Shown here: positions 1 through 9,482 of the stretch, one piece after another
How the letters are laid out: the number at the start of each line of letters is the position of its first letter
Numbering within the stretch: the first letter of the stretch is position 1
Source: Mycobacterium persicum
GTDB lineage: Bacteria; Actinomycetota; Actinomycetes; Mycobacteriales; Mycobacteriaceae
DNA: 44,280 nt
Assembly: GCF_002086675.1 (NCBI RefSeq)
Contig: NZ_MVIF01000040.1
Coordinates: 1-44,280 of the forward strand
Reading direction: 5' to 3'
Program-made: the position numbers and the translations under genes
The notes under the pieces: generated by a model
Databases searched by the model: none
Told to the model about the DNA's origin: nothing
What the model saw: only the letters and a program-made list of their open reading frames with translations

Positions 1-238
1 CACCCCGACCACCGCCAGCGGCACCCCCGAACCGAGCATCACATCCTCGTCAACGTCCCCGACCACCCCGACCACTTCGCCCGCTGGGGCCCCGTCCACC
101 ACTACCGGAAGTGCCGGCCCCAACCACGCGAGCACTTCGCCGACAGCGCCCGCGTCACCGTCAACCACATCGCCGACCGTGACCGCGCTTCCGCCACCTC
201 CTCCGCAGCCGGGCATTGACTGCCGGGCGGCGGCATGA
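1..238 (+). CDS. pstP: PstP Ser/Thr protein phosphatase, C-terminal end (partial)
   Basis: The frame enters from before the window (codons start at base 2) and runs to TGA at 236-238. What is visible is a Thr/Ser/Pro-rich tail of about 78 residues ending PPPPPQPGIDCRAAA, like the extracytoplasmic tail of mycobacterial PstP, the PP2C-type phosphatase that dephosphorylates PknA, PknB and their substrates. The catalytic domain and membrane segment lie outside the window. The stop overlaps the rodA start by 4 bases (ATGA), as expected for the first gene of the pstP-rodA-pbpA-pknA-pknB operon. The identification rests on the tail composition and on the following four genes; no catalytic residue can be checked here. 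Confidence 0.82.
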   Translation, partial: TPTTASGTPEPSITSSSTSPTTPTTSPAGAPSTTTGSAGPNHASTSPTAPASPSTTSPTVTALPPPPPQPGIDCRAAA

Positions 239-1644
239 CGGCACCGCTGCAGGCGCCGGTGACGGTGACGCCCCCGTTGCCGACCCGGCGCAACGCCGAA
301 CTGCTGCTGTTGTGCTTCGCCGCGGTGGTCACCGTCGCCGCGCTGCTGATCGTGGAAGCCAACCAAGATCGCAGCCTCCATTGGGATTTGGTCAGCTACG
401 GGCTGGCCTTCCTGACGCTGTTCGGCTTCGCGCACCTGGCTATCAGACGCTCCGCCCCGTTCACCGACCCCCTGCTGCTGCCGGTGGTGGCGCTGCTCAA
501 CGGGCTTGGGCTGGTGATGATCCACCGCCTCGACCTCGTCGACGACGAGGTCGGCCACCACAGTCATCCCAGCGCGAACCAGCAGATGCTGTGGACCCTT
601 GTCGGCGTAACTTCTTTTGCGCTGGTGGTGACCTTTCTCAAGGATCACCGCCAGCTCGCCCGCTACGGCTACACCTGCGGGTTCGCCGGTCTGGTCATGC
701 TCGCCATACCCGCACTGTTGCCCGCGAGGTGGTCTGAGCAGAACGGCGCCAAGATCTGGATTCGGTTGCCCGGCTTCTCGATTCAGCCGGCCGAATTCTC
801 CAAGATTTTGCTGCTGATCTTCTTTTCCGCGGTGCTGGTCGCCAAGCGCCGCCTGTTCACCAGTGCCGGCAAACATCTGATGGGCATGACCCTTCCCCGC
901 CCGCGGGACCTTGCGCCGCTGCTTGCGGCTTGGGTGATCTCGGTGGGGGTCATGGTCTTCGAGAAGGACCTCGGCACGTCGCTGCTGCTGTATGCGTCGT
1001 TTCTGGTGGTCGTCTACCTGGCCACCCAGAAGTTCAGCTGGGTCGTCATCGGTCTGGCCTTGTTCGCGGCGGGCAGTGTCGTGGCGTACTTCGTCTTCAG
1101 CCACGTCCGGATCCGGGTGCAGACCTGGTGGGATCCGTTCGCCGACCCCGAGGGCAGCGGCTTCCAGATGGTGCAATCGCTGTTCAGCTTCGCCACCGGC
1201 GGCATCTTCGGCACCGGGCTGGGTAACGGCCAACCCGATACCGTGCCCGCGGCATCGACGGACTTCATCATCGCCGCCTTCGGCGAGGAACTCGGCTTGG
1301 TCGGTCTGGCCGCCATCTTGATGCTCTACACGATCGTCATCATCCGCGGCCTGCGCACCGCGATCGCCACCCGCGACAGCTTCGGCAAACTACTGGCCGC
1401 GGGTCTGGCATCGACGCTGGCCATCCAGCTGTTCATCGTGGTCGGCGGCGTCACCAAGCTCATTCCGCTGACCGGGCTGACTACACCGTGGATGTCCTAC
1501 GGTGGGTCGTCGCTGCTGGCCAACTACGTGCTGCTGGCCATATTGGCGCGCATCTCCCACGGAGCCCGACGTCCGCTGCGCACCCGCGCCCGAAATACGA
1601 CGCCGATCGCGGCGGCCGGTACCGAGGTGATCGAGCGGGTATGA
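235..1644 (+). CDS. rodA: RodA, SEDS-family peptidoglycan glycosyltransferase
   Basis: A 469-residue polytopic membrane protein of the FtsW/RodA/SpoVE family, which polymerises lipid II into glycan strands during cell elongation together with a class B PBP. Many hydrophobic segments span the protein from about residue 20 to 450. Family landmarks are visible: an IQPAEFSK segment near residue 185, a large loop with a GNGQPDTVPAASTDFI stretch near residue 330-345, and the C-terminal TPWMSYGGSSLLANY signature near 420. The length equals that of the M. tuberculosis protein. ATG at 235 overlaps the pstP stop, and its own TGA overlaps the pbpA start, so the products are probably made in coupled amounts. 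Its partner PbpA is the next gene. Confidence 0.97.
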   Translation: MTAPLQAPVTVTPPLPTRRNAELLLLCFAAVVTVAALLIVEANQDRSLHWDLVSYGLAFLTLFGFAHLAIRRSAPFTDPLLLPVVALLNGLGLVMIHRLDLVDDEVGHHSHPSANQQMLWTLVGVTSFALVVTFLKDHRQLARYGYTCGFAGLVMLAIPALLPARWSEQNGAKIWIRLPGFSIQPAEFSKILLLIFFSAVLVAKRRLFTSAGKHLMGMTLPRPRDLAPLLAAWVISVGVMVFEKDLGTSLLLYASFLVVVYLATQKFSWVVIGLALFAAGSVVAYFVFSHVRIRVQTWWDPFADPEGSGFQMVQSLFSFATGGIFGTGLGNGQPDTVPAASTDFIIAAFGEELGLVGLAAILMLYTIVIIRGLRTAIATRDSFGKLLAAGLASTLAIQLFIVVGGVTKLIPLTGLTTPWMSYGGSSLLANYVLLAILARISHGARRPLRTRARNTTPIAAAGTEVIERV

Positions 1645-3116
1645 ACGCCTCTCTGCGCCGGATCTCGGTGACCGTGATGGCGTTGATCGTGCTGCTGCTG
1701 CTCAACGCCACGATGACGCAGGTCTTCACAGCCGACGGGTTGCGCGCCGATCCGCGCAATCAGCGGGTCCTGCTCGACGAGTATTCGCGCCAGCGCGGCC
1801 AGATCACCGCGGGCGGGCAACTGCTGGCCTACTCGGTGGCCACCGACAGTCGCTTTCGTTTCCTGCGGGTCTATCCCAACCCCGAGGTGTACGCGCCGGT
1901 CACCGGGTTCTACTCACTGCGTTATTCCAGTACCGGGCTGGAACGCGCCGAGGACCCGCTGCTGAACGGGTCGGACGAGCGGTTGTTCGGCCGGCGACTG
2001 GCCGACTTCTTCACCGGGCGCGACCCGCGCGGCGGCAACGTCGACACCACCATCAACCCCCGCGTCCAGCAGGCCGGCTGGGACGCGATGCAGCAGGGCT
2101 GCGGCGGCCCCTGCAAAGGCGCGGTGGTGGCGCTGGAGCCGTCGACCGGCAAGATCTTGGCGCTGGTGTCGTCGCCGTCCTATGACCCCAACCTGCTCGC
2201 GTCGCACGATCCCGAGGTCCAGGCGCAAGCCTGGCAGCGGCTTCGCGACAACCCCGACTCGCCGTTGACCAACCGTGCCATCGCCGAAACGTACCCGCCG
2301 GGTTCCACCTTCAAGGTGATCACCACCGCGGCGGCGCTGCAGGCCGGAGCCACCGACACCGAGCAGCTGACCGCCGCCGCCGAGATTCCGCTGCCCGGAA
2401 GCACGGCGACATTGGAGAACTACGGCGGCACGACGTGCGGCGCCGAGCCGACCGTGTCGCTGAGCGTGGCATTCGCCAAGTCGTGCAACACCGCTTTCGT
2501 TCAGTTGGGCATCCTGACGGGCGCAGCCGCGCTGCGCAGCACGGCGCAGGCGTTCGGCTTGGACACCTCGCCGGACCCGATACCGTTGCAGGTGGCCGAG
2601 TCGACCATCGGCCCGATCGAAGACACCGCCGCATTGGGTATGACCAGCATCGGGCAGAAGGACGTCGCGCTGACCCCGCTGCAGAACGCTGAGGTCGCGG
2701 CGACCATCGCCAACGGCGGGATCACCATGCGGCCGTACCTGGTGGACAACCTCCGCGGGCCCGACCTGGCCAACATCAGTACCACTGCGCCATATCAGCA
2801 GCGGCGCGCGGTGTCGCCGCAGGTCGCCGCTAAGCTAACAGAGCTGATGGTCGGCGCCGAGAAAGTCACACAGCAGAAAGGGGCCATCCCCGGCGTGCAG
2901 ATCGCATCCAAGACGGGTACCGCAGAGCACGGCACAGACCCCCGTCATACTCCGCCGCATGCGTGGTACATCGCCTTCGCGCCGGCACAGGCGCCCAAGG
3001 TTGCCATCGCGGTGTTTGTGGAGAACGGGGGCGATCGCCTGTCCGCGACCGGTGGTGCGCTGGCCGCGCCGATCGGACGGGCCGTGATCGAGGCTGCGCT
3101 GCAGGGGGGCCCATGA
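1641..3116 (+). CDS. pbpA: PbpA, class B penicillin-binding protein (transpeptidase)
   Basis: A 491-residue D,D-transpeptidase that cross-links peptidoglycan; the length matches mycobacterial PBPA. A single N-terminal membrane anchor covers about residues 8-28. The penicillin-binding motifs are all present: S222-T-F-K (active-site serine), S281-C-N and K424-T-G. Cysteines 154, 158, 266 and 282 sit where two disulfides are known in the M. tuberculosis enzyme. The start is the ATG at 1641 inside an ATGA overlap with rodA; an earlier in-frame start at 1488 would run through the rodA reading frame and is rejected. PbpA is a known PknB substrate, and both kinase genes follow directly. Confidence 0.97.
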   Translation: MNASLRRISVTVMALIVLLLLNATMTQVFTADGLRADPRNQRVLLDEYSRQRGQITAGGQLLAYSVATDSRFRFLRVYPNPEVYAPVTGFYSLRYSSTGLERAEDPLLNGSDERLFGRRLADFFTGRDPRGGNVDTTINPRVQQAGWDAMQQGCGGPCKGAVVALEPSTGKILALVSSPSYDPNLLASHDPEVQAQAWQRLRDNPDSPLTNRAIAETYPPGSTFKVITTAAALQAGATDTEQLTAAAEIPLPGSTATLENYGGTTCGAEPTVSLSVAFAKSCNTAFVQLGILTGAAALRSTAQAFGLDTSPDPIPLQVAESTIGPIEDTAALGMTSIGQKDVALTPLQNAEVAATIANGGITMRPYLVDNLRGPDLANISTTAPYQQRRAVSPQVAAKLTELMVGAEKVTQQKGAIPGVQIASKTGTAEHGTDPRHTPPHAWYIAFAPAQAPKVAIAVFVENGGDRLSATGGALAAPIGRAVIEAALQGGP

Positions 3117-4459
3117 GTCCCCGAGTTGGTATGACGCTGTCCGGCCGCTACCGCCTGCAGCGGCTCATCGCCACCGGCGGCATGGGGCAGGTCTGGGAAG
3201 CGGTCGACAGCCGGCTGGGCCGGCGGGTGGCCGTCAAGGTGCTCAAGAACGAGTTCTCCTCCGACCCGGAGTTCATCGAACGGTTCCGGGCCGAGGCCCG
3301 CACCACGGCCATGCTCAACCACCCGGGGATCGCGGCCGTGCACGACTACGGCGAGAGCCAGATGGACGGCGAGGGCCGCACCGCGTACCTGGTGATGGAG
3401 CTGGTCAACGGCGAGCCGCTGAACTCGGTGCTCAAGCGCACCGGCCGGCTGTCGCTGCGGCATGCGCTCGACATGCTCGAGCAGACCGGCCGCGCTCTAC
3501 AGGTTGCGCACGCGGCCGGACTGGTGCACCGCGACGTCAAGCCGGGCAACATCTTGATCACGCCCACCGGCCAGGTGAAGATCACCGACTTCGGGATCGC
3601 CAAGGCCGTCGACGCGGCGCCGGTGACGCAGACCGGAATGGTGATGGGCACCGCCCAATACATCGCGCCCGAACAGGCTCTGGGTCACGACGCGACCCCG
3701 GCCAGTGACGTATATTCGTTGGGAGTTGTTGGCTACGAAGCGGTTTCGGGTAAGCGGCCGTTCACCGGTGACGGCGCCCTAACGGTGGCGATGAAGCACA
3801 TCAAAGAACCGCCGCCGCCACTGCCCGCCGAGCTGCCGCCCAATGTGCGAGAACTCATCGAGATCACGCTGGTGAAAAACCCGCAGATGCGCTATCGCAG
3901 TGGGGGACCGTTCGCCGACGCCGTCGCCGCGGTACGGGCCGGCCGGCGGCCGCCACGGCCCAGTCAGTCACCGCCGCCCGGGCGGGCCGCGCCGGCAGCG
4001 ATTCCGTCGAGCGCGCCGGCCCGGATTGCGGGCAACCCCACCAGCCGGGCCACGGCCCCGCGCCGGTCCCGGCCGGCGACCGGAGGAAACCGGCCACCCG
4101 CGCGGCGTACGTTCTCGTCGGGCCAGCGGGCGTTGTTGTGGGCTGCCGGCGTCCTCGGGGCGCTGGCGATCATCATCGCGGTGCTCATCGTCATCAATTC
4201 GCGTGGCGACAACCAGCCGCAGTCACCGCCCCCGACCGTGACCGACACCGGAACCCCCCCGGCCAGCCAGACGCCGACCGGCCAGGGGTTGCGACCCGGT
4301 GCGACGGGTTTCGGCCGCCTCGACAATGACGGCCGTGACGGTTCGCAATGGGGGCGCTTCCGGCCGCCGGGGGCGAGCCGGGCAGACCAACTTGGCCGTA
4401 CAGTCGCGCCGCGACCGACTCACCACGCGTCGCTGGACCGATACGAGACATCGCGATGA
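3113..4459 (+). CDS. pknA: PknA, transmembrane Ser/Thr protein kinase
   Basis: A 448-residue eukaryotic-type (Hanks) kinase controlling cell shape and division. The kinase domain covers about residues 13-275: glycine loop [11 protein letters not shown] lysine K42 in VAVKVL, catalytic D141 in [11 protein letters not shown] at 159-161, activation-loop threonines T172 and T174, then [11 protein letters not shown] Pro/Arg/Ala-rich juxtamembrane linker (about 276-338) leads to one membrane helix (about 340-362) and a short external tail without PASTA repeats. The ATG at 3113 lies in an ATGA overlap with pbpA. The last 45 residues are Arg/Gly-rich and the protein is slightly longer than M. tuberculosis PknA, so the tail is the variable part. 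Confidence 0.96.
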   Translation: MSPRVGMTLSGRYRLQRLIATGGMGQVWEAVDSRLGRRVAVKVLKNEFSSDPEFIERFRAEARTTAMLNHPGIAAVHDYGESQMDGEGRTAYLVMELVNGEPLNSVLKRTGRLSLRHALDMLEQTGRALQVAHAAGLVHRDVKPGNILITPTGQVKITDFGIAKAVDAAPVTQTGMVMGTAQYIAPEQALGHDATPASDVYSLGVVGYEAVSGKRPFTGDGALTVAMKHIKEPPPPLPAELPPNVRELIEITLVKNPQMRYRSGGPFADAVAAVRAGRRPPRPSQSPPPGRAAPAAIPSSAPARIAGNPTSRATAPRRSRPATGGNRPPARRTFSSGQRALLWAAGVLGALAIIIAVLIVINSRGDNQPQSPPPTVTDTGTPPASQTPTGQGLRPGATGFGRLDNDGRDGSQWGRFRPPGASRADQLGRTVAPRPTHHASLDRYETSR

Positions 4460-6336
4460 CCACCCCCCGGCACCTTTCCGATCGCTATGAACTGGGCGAC
4501 ATCCTCGGCTTCGGGGGAATGTCCGAGGTTCACCTGGCCCGCGATCTGCGTCTGCACCGGGACGTGGCGGTGAAGGTGCTGCGCGCCGATCTGGCCCGCG
4601 ACCCCAGCTTTTACCTGCGCTTCCGGCGGGAGGCACAAAACGCGGCGGCACTGAACCACCCGGCGATCGTGGCGGTGTACGACACCGGCGAAGCCGAAAC
4701 GTCCGCCGGTCCGCTGCCCTACATCGTCATGGAGTACGTCGACGGCGTCACGCTGCGTGACATCGTGCACACCGAAGGCCCGATGCCGCCGAAGCGGGCC
4801 ATCGAGGTGATCGCCGACGCCTGCCAGGCGCTGAACTTCAGCCACCAAAACGGCATCATCCATCGCGACGTCAAGCCGGCCAACATCATGATCAGCTCGA
4901 CAAATGCGGTGAAGGTGATGGACTTCGGCATTGCCCGGGCGATCGCCGACAGCGGCAACAGCGTCACCCAGACGGCCGCGGTGATTGGGACGGCGCAATA
5001 TCTGTCCCCCGAACAGGCTCGCGGTGATGCGGTCGATGCGCGATCCGATGTCTATTCGTTGGGGTGCGTGCTGTATGAAATCCTGACCGGCGAACCGCCG
5101 TTCACCGGTGACTCGCCGGTGGCGGTGGCCTACCAGCACGTCCGCGAAGACCCCATCCCGCCCTCGGAACGCCATGAGGGAATCTCCGCCGACCTGGACG
5201 CCGTCGTCCTCAAGGCGCTGGCCAAGAACCCGGAAAACCGCTACCAGACCGCGGCGGAAATGCGCGCCGACCTGGTGCGGGTGCACAACGGTGAGCCACC
5301 GGAGGCACCCAAGGTGCTCAGCGGCGCCGAGCGACGCTCGTTGCTGGCGGCCACACCCGGACATCCCGCGGGTCCGCGCACCGATCCGCTGCCTCGCCAG
5401 GTCCTCGACCACACCGATCGGGACCGCACCACCCCTTCGGTGGGCCGCTGGGTCGCCGTGGTCGCGGTGCTGGCGGTGCTGACGATCGCCGTCACGATCG
5501 CCATCAACACCTTCGGCGGCAACACCCGCAAGGTGCAGGTGCCCGACGTGCGTGGCCAGGCATCCGCCGACGCCATAGCCGCGTTGCAAAACCGCGGCTT
5601 CAAAACCCGCACGCTGCAGAAACCGGACTCGACGATCCCGCCGGACCACGTCATCGGGACCGACCCGGCTGCCAACACCTCGGTGGGTGCGGGGGCCGAC
5701 ATCACCATCAATGTCTCCACCGGACCCGAGCAGCGTGAGCTGCCCGATGTCTCGTCGCTGACCTACGCCGAAGCGGTCAAGAAGCTGACCGCCGCCGGCT
5801 TCAGCAAATTCAAGCAGGCCGCCTCGCCCTCCTCACCGGAGATGGCGGGCAAGGTCATCGGTACCAACCCGCCGGCCAACCAAACCTCGGCGATCACCAA
5901 TGTGATCACGATCATCGTCGGCTCCGGCCCCGAGGCCAAACAGATTCCCGACGTCGCCGGTCAGACCGTCGACCTGGCGCAGAAGAACCTCAACGTCTAC
6001 GGCTTCACCAAGTTCAGCCAAGCGCAGGTGGACAGCCCGAAGCCGGCGGGCGACGTGGTCGGCACCAACCCACCCGCCGGCACCACCGTTCCGGTCGATT
6101 CGGTGATCGAACTACAAGTGTCCAAGGGCAACCAATTCGTCATGCCCGACCTGTCCGGAATGTTCTGGACCGACGCCGAACCCCGGCTACGCGCACTGGG
6201 CTGGACCGGGGTGCTGGACAAGGGGCCCGACGTCGACGCCGGCGGATCCCAGCACAACCGGGTGGTCTACCAGAGCCCGCCCGCCGGTTCCGGCGTCAAC
6301 CGGGACGGCATCATCACGCTGAAGTTCGGTCAGTAG
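4456..6336 (+). CDS. pknB: PknB, PASTA-domain Ser/Thr protein kinase
   Basis: A 626-residue essential kinase that senses peptidoglycan fragments/lipid II outside the membrane and phosphorylates cell-wall regulators (CwlM, MurJ/MviN, PbpA). The kinase domain covers residues 11-275: K40 in VAVKVL, D138 in [11 protein letters not shown] about 157-159, activation threonines T171 and T173. One membrane helix lies at about 333-353. Four PASTA repeats follow, opening at [24 protein letters not shown] and VMPDLSGM. The length is identical to M. tuberculosis PknB. The start is the ATG at 4456, in an ATGA overlap with pknA; a longer in-frame extension back to 4348 overlaps pknA coding sequence and is rejected. 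The 3' end overlaps the convergent trpG gene by 23 bases. Confidence 0.98.
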   Translation: MTTPRHLSDRYELGDILGFGGMSEVHLARDLRLHRDVAVKVLRADLARDPSFYLRFRREAQNAAALNHPAIVAVYDTGEAETSAGPLPYIVMEYVDGVTLRDIVHTEGPMPPKRAIEVIADACQALNFSHQNGIIHRDVKPANIMISSTNAVKVMDFGIARAIADSGNSVTQTAAVIGTAQYLSPEQARGDAVDARSDVYSLGCVLYEILTGEPPFTGDSPVAVAYQHVREDPIPPSERHEGISADLDAVVLKALAKNPENRYQTAAEMRADLVRVHNGEPPEAPKVLSGAERRSLLAATPGHPAGPRTDPLPRQVLDHTDRDRTTPSVGRWVAVVAVLAVLTIAVTIAINTFGGNTRKVQVPDVRGQASADAIAALQNRGFKTRTLQKPDSTIPPDHVIGTDPAANTSVGAGADITINVSTGPEQRELPDVSSLTYAEAVKKLTAAGFSKFKQAASPSSPEMAGKVIGTNPPANQTSAITNVITIIVGSGPEAKQIPDVAGQTVDLAQKNLNVYGFTKFSQAQVDSPKPAGDVVGTNPPAGTTVPVDSVIELQVSKGNQFVMPDLSGMFWTDAEPRLRALGWTGVLDKGPDVDAGGSQHNRVVYQSPPAGSGVNRDGIITLKFGQ

Positions 6337-7012
6337 TCCCGGCTGTGCCGGCCGCTGCGGTCGGCAGGTGCGGCCGGACGGCGGTGAGCACTTCGTTTTC
6401 CAGCCGGCGCACCAACGTGTCGTCGCGCGCCCAGCCGCAATAGGTCAGCCAGTTGGCCAGCATCCGGTGTCCGCCCTCGGTCAGGATCGACTCCGGATGG
6501 AACTGCACACCGTGAATCGGCAACTCGCGGTGACCCACTCCCATGATCACCCCGCTGCGGGTATGGGCGGTGACCTCGAGCTCGGCCGGCAGCGATTCCG
6601 GAAGGATGGTCAGCGAGTGATACCGGGTTGCCGTGAATGGGTCCGGAAGTCCTTGCAGTACACCGACATTCGTGTGGTAGACGCTGCTGGTCTTGCCATG
6701 CAACAACTCCGGCGCGCGGTCGACGGTGGCCCCGAACGCCACGCCGATGGCCTGGTGTCCCAGGCACACGCCCAGCAGCGGGGTTCGTGCCGCCGCGCAC
6801 GCCGCGACCATGCTCACCGACGCCCCCGCGCGTTCCGGCGTGCCGGGGCCTGGACTGAGCAGCACACCGTCGAATTGCTCGGCGATGGCGCTCTCGTCGG
6901 CGAGGCGGGCGTCGTCGTTGCGCCACACTTGCGCCTCGACGCCCAACTGGCCCAAGTATTGGACCAGGTTGAACACGAAGCTGTCGTAGTTGTCGACGAC
7001 CAGAATCCGCAT
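6314..7012 (-). CDS. trpG: TrpG, glutamine amidotransferase of anthranilate/ADC synthase
   Basis: A 232-residue class I glutamine amidotransferase supplying ammonia from glutamine to the synthase subunit of anthranilate (tryptophan) and probably aminodeoxychorismate (folate) synthesis. The catalytic triad is visible: nucleophile C83 in GVCLGHQA, with H172 and E174 in VQFHPES. The N-terminus MRILVVDNYDSF is typical of the family. In mycobacteria this TrpG stands apart from the other trp genes. It lies 22 bases downstream of the DUF881 gene on the same strand, so the two are probably cotranscribed, and it converges with pknB. No clear Shine-Dalgarno sequence is seen before ATG at 7012. Confidence 0.95.
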   Translation of the reverse strand: MRILVVDNYDSFVFNLVQYLGQLGVEAQVWRNDDARLADESAIAEQFDGVLLSPGPGTPERAGASVSMVAACAAARTPLLGVCLGHQAIGVAFGATVDRAPELLHGKTSSVYHTNVGVLQGLPDPFTATRYHSLTILPESLPAELEVTAHTRSGVIMGVGHRELPIHGVQFHPESILTEGGHRMLANWLTYCGWARDDTLVRRLENEVLTAVRPHLPTAAAGTAGTTDRTSA

Positions 7013-7034
7013 CGTGACAGGTTACCGTCCGGCC

Positions 7035-7778
7035 TCAGTAACCCACGGGCCCCAGCGGCTGCGCAAAGTGCATCCGCACCGGTTCGGAATGTCCGACGAC
7101 CTGTACGTCGGACTTGACCTCTTCGTGGTAGCCCAATCCGAACCGGACCACGTATTGCTTGTAGAGGGTCACTAGCGGAGCCGCGGCCAAGGCTGCTTGG
7201 ATCGCAGCGGGATTACCGATCGCGGTGATCGTGTAAGGCGGGCTGTAGGTGCGTCCGTTCAGCAGCAGGGTGTTGCCGACGCAACGCACCACCGAACTCG
7301 CGATAATGCGCTGGTCTTGCATCTGGATCGCCTCGGCGCCCGCGCTCCACACCGCGTTGAAGACGGCATCGATGTCCTGCTGGTGCACCACCAGGTCGTC
7401 GGGGGAGGCGTCGCGCGGGAAGCGGCCATGGGCGTCGCGCTGCGCGTCGTTGAGCGTCACTACCACGCCAGGGCCGTGGACCGGGTCCATGCCGGCCACA
7501 CCGGCCAGTTCAGCGGCCCGCCTGAGCATCGCCGCCAAGGCAGTATCCGACGACGGAGTGTGCGTGGTCTCGATCTGTTTGGTCAGCGCGTCGCGCTGGG
7601 CATCCAGCCGGTTCACCGACGACTGGGCGTGGCGGACCAGGTCGACCAGCCGCGGCGCGTCGCTACGGCGAATCTCCGCGCCGCCGGAAACCCCATGCGT
7701 CGCGGCCAGCAACAACCCGGCGAGCAGGCAGACCAGCGGAACACCGAAACGCCACGGCGAGCGGCGCTCATCGGTCAT
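7035..7778 (-). CDS. DUF881 membrane-anchored protein (Rv0012-like)
   Basis: A 247-residue protein with one N-terminal membrane helix (about residues 11-27, PLVCLLAGLLLAATHG) and an extracytoplasmic DUF881 domain, recognisable from VHGPGVVVTLNDAQ, the DDLVVHQQDI stretch and NGRTYSPPYTITAIG. DUF881 proteins often lie by division or elongation loci in Gram-positive bacteria; the biochemical role is not established. I chose the ATG at 7778 because GGAG stands 5 bases upstream. An upstream in-frame start at 7829 adds 17 residues but has no ribosome binding site. Divergent from crgA (127 bases between starts) and upstream of trpG. Confidence 0.9.
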   Translation of the reverse strand: MTDERRSPWRFGVPLVCLLAGLLLAATHGVSGGAEIRRSDAPRLVDLVRHAQSSVNRLDAQRDALTKQIETTHTPSSDTALAAMLRRAAELAGVAGMDPVHGPGVVVTLNDAQRDAHGRFPRDASPDDLVVHQQDIDAVFNAVWSAGAEAIQMQDQRIIASSVVRCVGNTLLLNGRTYSPPYTITAIGNPAAIQAALAAAPLVTLYKQYVVRFGLGYHEEVKSDVQVVGHSEPVRMHFAQPLGPVGY

Positions 7779-7823
7779 CACGTCTCCGTTTCCTGGTCGC
7801 GAGGCCAGTTGGGCTAGTCTCGT

Positions 7824-7848
7824 AGCCAAGCTTTGGCTGCAGCTGCAG
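7824..7848. promoter_or_regulatory. Two abutting palindromes in the DUF881/crgA divergent promoter
   Basis: AGCCAA-GCT-TTGGCT (7824-7838) runs directly into the perfect 12-base palindrome CTGCAGCTGCAG (7837-7848). They lie 46 bases upstream of the DUF881 start and 58 bases upstream of the crgA start, where a regulator could act on both genes. The palindromes are seen directly; operator function is inference. Confidence 0.4.
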
Positions 7849-7905
7849 TCGCAATCGTTGCACTTTGTCCGCTCACCGTGTTGTTGAGGTATCCCGAGGT
7901 ATTAC

Positions 7906-8187
7906 ATGCCCAAGTCAAAGGTCCGCAAGAAGAACGACTTCACCGTCAAGCCGGTGAGCCGCACGCCCGTGAAAGTAAAGGTCGGACCGTCCAGTGTGTG
8001 GTTCGTCTCGTTGTTCATTGGGTTGATGCTGATCGGCCTCGTGTGGTTGATGGTCTTTCAGTTGGCCGCACTCGGCAGTCAGGCCCCCAAGGCGCTGCAG
8101 TGGATGGCGGATCTGGGCCCGTGGAACTACGCCATCGCGTTCGCTTTCATGATCACCGGTTTGTTGCTCACCATGCGGTGGCACTGA
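7906..8187 (+). CDS. crgA: CrgA, small membrane cell-division protein
   Basis: A 93-residue CrgA/UPF0233 protein. Its N-terminus is a basic cytoplasmic segment ([12 protein letters not shown]) and two membrane helices follow, at about residues 31-53 and 70-90. CrgA localises to the septum of actinobacteria and binds FtsZ, FtsQ, FtsI and, in mycobacteria, CwsA, whose gene lies 1.3 kb downstream. The start ATG has GAGG six bases upstream. The length equals that of the M. tuberculosis homologue. Its promoter region is shared with the divergent DUF881 gene. Confidence 0.96.
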   Translation: MPKSKVRKKNDFTVKPVSRTPVKVKVGPSSVWFVSLFIGLMLIGLVWLMVFQLAALGSQAPKALQWMADLGPWNYAIAFAFMITGLLLTMRWH

Positions 8188-8201
8188 GCAGCACCGCGCC
8201 C

Positions 8202-8217
8202 GAAATGAATTTATTTC
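8202..8217. promoter_or_regulatory. AT-rich near-palindrome after crgA
   Basis: GAAATGAATTTATTTC matches its own reverse complement at 14 of 16 positions, flanked by CC and AGG. It begins 15 bases after the crgA stop in otherwise GC-rich DNA. It could be an operator for the downstream PH-like gene or a weak terminator; neither can be settled from sequence. Confidence 0.3.
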
Positions 8218-8275
8218 AGGTCGGGTTGGTTACTGATCCAGCAACGTTGTGGTTCGTCAATCACATGGATGTAGT

Positions 8276-8307
8276 TTATCCCCACTGTTGATAGCGTCTG
8301 TGGATAA
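8276..8307. promoter_or_regulatory. Pair of consensus DnaA boxes upstream of the PH-like gene
   Basis: TTATCCCCA (8276-8284, + strand) and TGTGGATAA (8299-8307, that is TTATCCACA on the - strand) both fit the mycobacterial DnaA-box consensus YYVTCCMCA at all nine positions; the second is the perfect classical box. They face each other across 14 bases and end 35 bases before the ATG at 8343, so they overlap the expected promoter. DnaA binding here is inference. Confidence 0.55.
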
Positions 8308-8342
8308 CCGGGTCTGCGGTGGTCGGAGGGTCTGGATAGCGC

Positions 8343-8768
8343 ATGCAGCAAACACAATGGTCGCCTCCGGCGGCGGGAATCGCTGGCTGCGGCGTTGCCG
8401 GGGTATTGATGGCTATCGGTTCTGTGACCTTGGTCACAGAACCGCCGGGACGCGTGCTGGCCATGGTTGCCGCACTGGGTTTGATCTTGTTTGCCGGCGT
8501 TTCCTGGCGGGCACGGCCGAAGCTGGCAATCACCGGCGAGGGGCTGGCGATCCGCGGGTGGTTGCGGACGCAGCTATTGCGACGGCCCGAGATCAAGATC
8601 ATCCGGATCTCTCAGTTCCGGCGTTACGCGCGCAACGTTCGACTTCTCGAGATCGAGACGGTCAACGACCGACTGTTCATCTTGTCCCGTTGGGATCTTG
8701 GGACCGATCCGCTGAACGTGCTCGACGCCCTTACCGCGGCCGGCTATGCCGGCCCGGGGCGCGGGTAG
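8343..8768 (+). CDS. PH-domain-like membrane protein (Rv0010c-like)
   Basis: A 141-residue protein with two hydrophobic helices (about residues 11-29 and 36-52) followed by a small soluble domain (ITGEGLAIRGWL... LDALTAAGYAG) of the bacterial PH-like type found in actinobacterial membrane proteins. No enzymatic residues are evident and the function is unknown. Its place between crgA and cwsA, two division genes, suggests an envelope role, but that is context only. It follows crgA on the same strand with a 155-base gap that holds an AT-rich near-palindrome and two DnaA boxes, so it may have its own promoter. It converges with ppiA at 10 bases. Confidence 0.85.
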   Translation: MQQTQWSPPAAGIAGCGVAGVLMAIGSVTLVTEPPGRVLAMVAALGLILFAGVSWRARPKLAITGEGLAIRGWLRTQLLRRPEIKIIRISQFRRYARNVRLLEIETVNDRLFILSRWDLGTDPLNVLDALTAAGYAGPGRG

Positions 8769-8778
8769 CGCGGCGGTT

Positions 8779-9327
8779 TCACGAGATGGTGATCGACTCG
8801 ATCACCACTGGGTCAGTGGGCCGATCGTTACCGTCGGTGGGTGTGGTCGCGATGGCGTCGACGACGCGCTGCGACTCCGGATCGGTCACCTCACCGAAGA
8901 TGGTGTGACGCCGGTTCAGGTGCGGAGTCTTGCCGACGGTGATGAAGAACTGTGAGCCGTTGGTGCCGGGCCCGGCGTTGGCCATCGCCAGCAGGTAGGG
9001 CTTGTCGAATTGCAGTTCGGGGTGGAACTCGTCAGCGAACTTGTAGCCTGGCCCACCGCGGCCGGTGCCGGTCGGGTCACCGCCCTGGATCATGAAGCCG
9101 TTGATCACCCGGTGAAAGACCGCGCCGTCGTAGAACGGCCCGGAAGTGCCTCCCGATGCATTTTGGGTCGAGTAATCTTTGGTGCCCTGCGCCAGGCCGA
9201 CGAAGTTGGCGACGGTCTTGGGTGCGTGGTTTCCGAAGAGGGCGACCTTGATGTCTCCGCGGTTGGTGTGCAGCGTGGCGGTGGCAGTCTGAAACGGGCT
9301 GTTAGTCACGGGATCACAGTGTGCCAT
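8779..9327 (-). CDS. ppiA: PpiA, cyclophilin-type peptidyl-prolyl isomerase
   Basis: A 182-residue cyclophilin that catalyses cis-trans isomerisation of Xaa-Pro bonds in protein folding. Family motifs are present: FHRVI with the catalytic arginine, [14 protein letters not shown], and [16 protein letters not shown] around the active site. There is no signal peptide, so it is most likely cytoplasmic. The length is the same as M. tuberculosis PpiA. Start ATG at 9327; divergent from cwsA with a 155-base promoter region; convergent with the PH-like gene. Confidence 0.96.
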   Translation of the reverse strand: MAHCDPVTNSPFQTATATLHTNRGDIKVALFGNHAPKTVANFVGLAQGTKDYSTQNASGGTSGPFYDGAVFHRVINGFMIQGGDPTGTGRGGPGYKFADEFHPELQFDKPYLLAMANAGPGTNGSQFFITVGKTPHLNRRHTIFGEVTDPESQRVVDAIATTPTDGNDRPTDPVVIESITIS

Positions 9328-9482
9328 TACCCGGTGGCGCGGCCGCAGCCGGTGTCACCCGACGCGAACGGCGCGGTATTGAGGCAATGGGCCCGCGGAC
9401 GTCCTTGTGGTGGCAGTGTGTGGGGGTATCGGAGTGGCTCTGGGCTAGGGCATCGACCAGCCAGAAACCAGAAAGGCGGCAG

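Noticed and set aside
4290..4459. Possible frameshift near the end of pknA, because the tail turns Arg/Gly-rich
   Set aside because: The stop codon in this frame forms the ATGA overlap with pknB seen at every other junction of the operon, and PknA tails are variable. No clear homologous tail could be seen in another frame.
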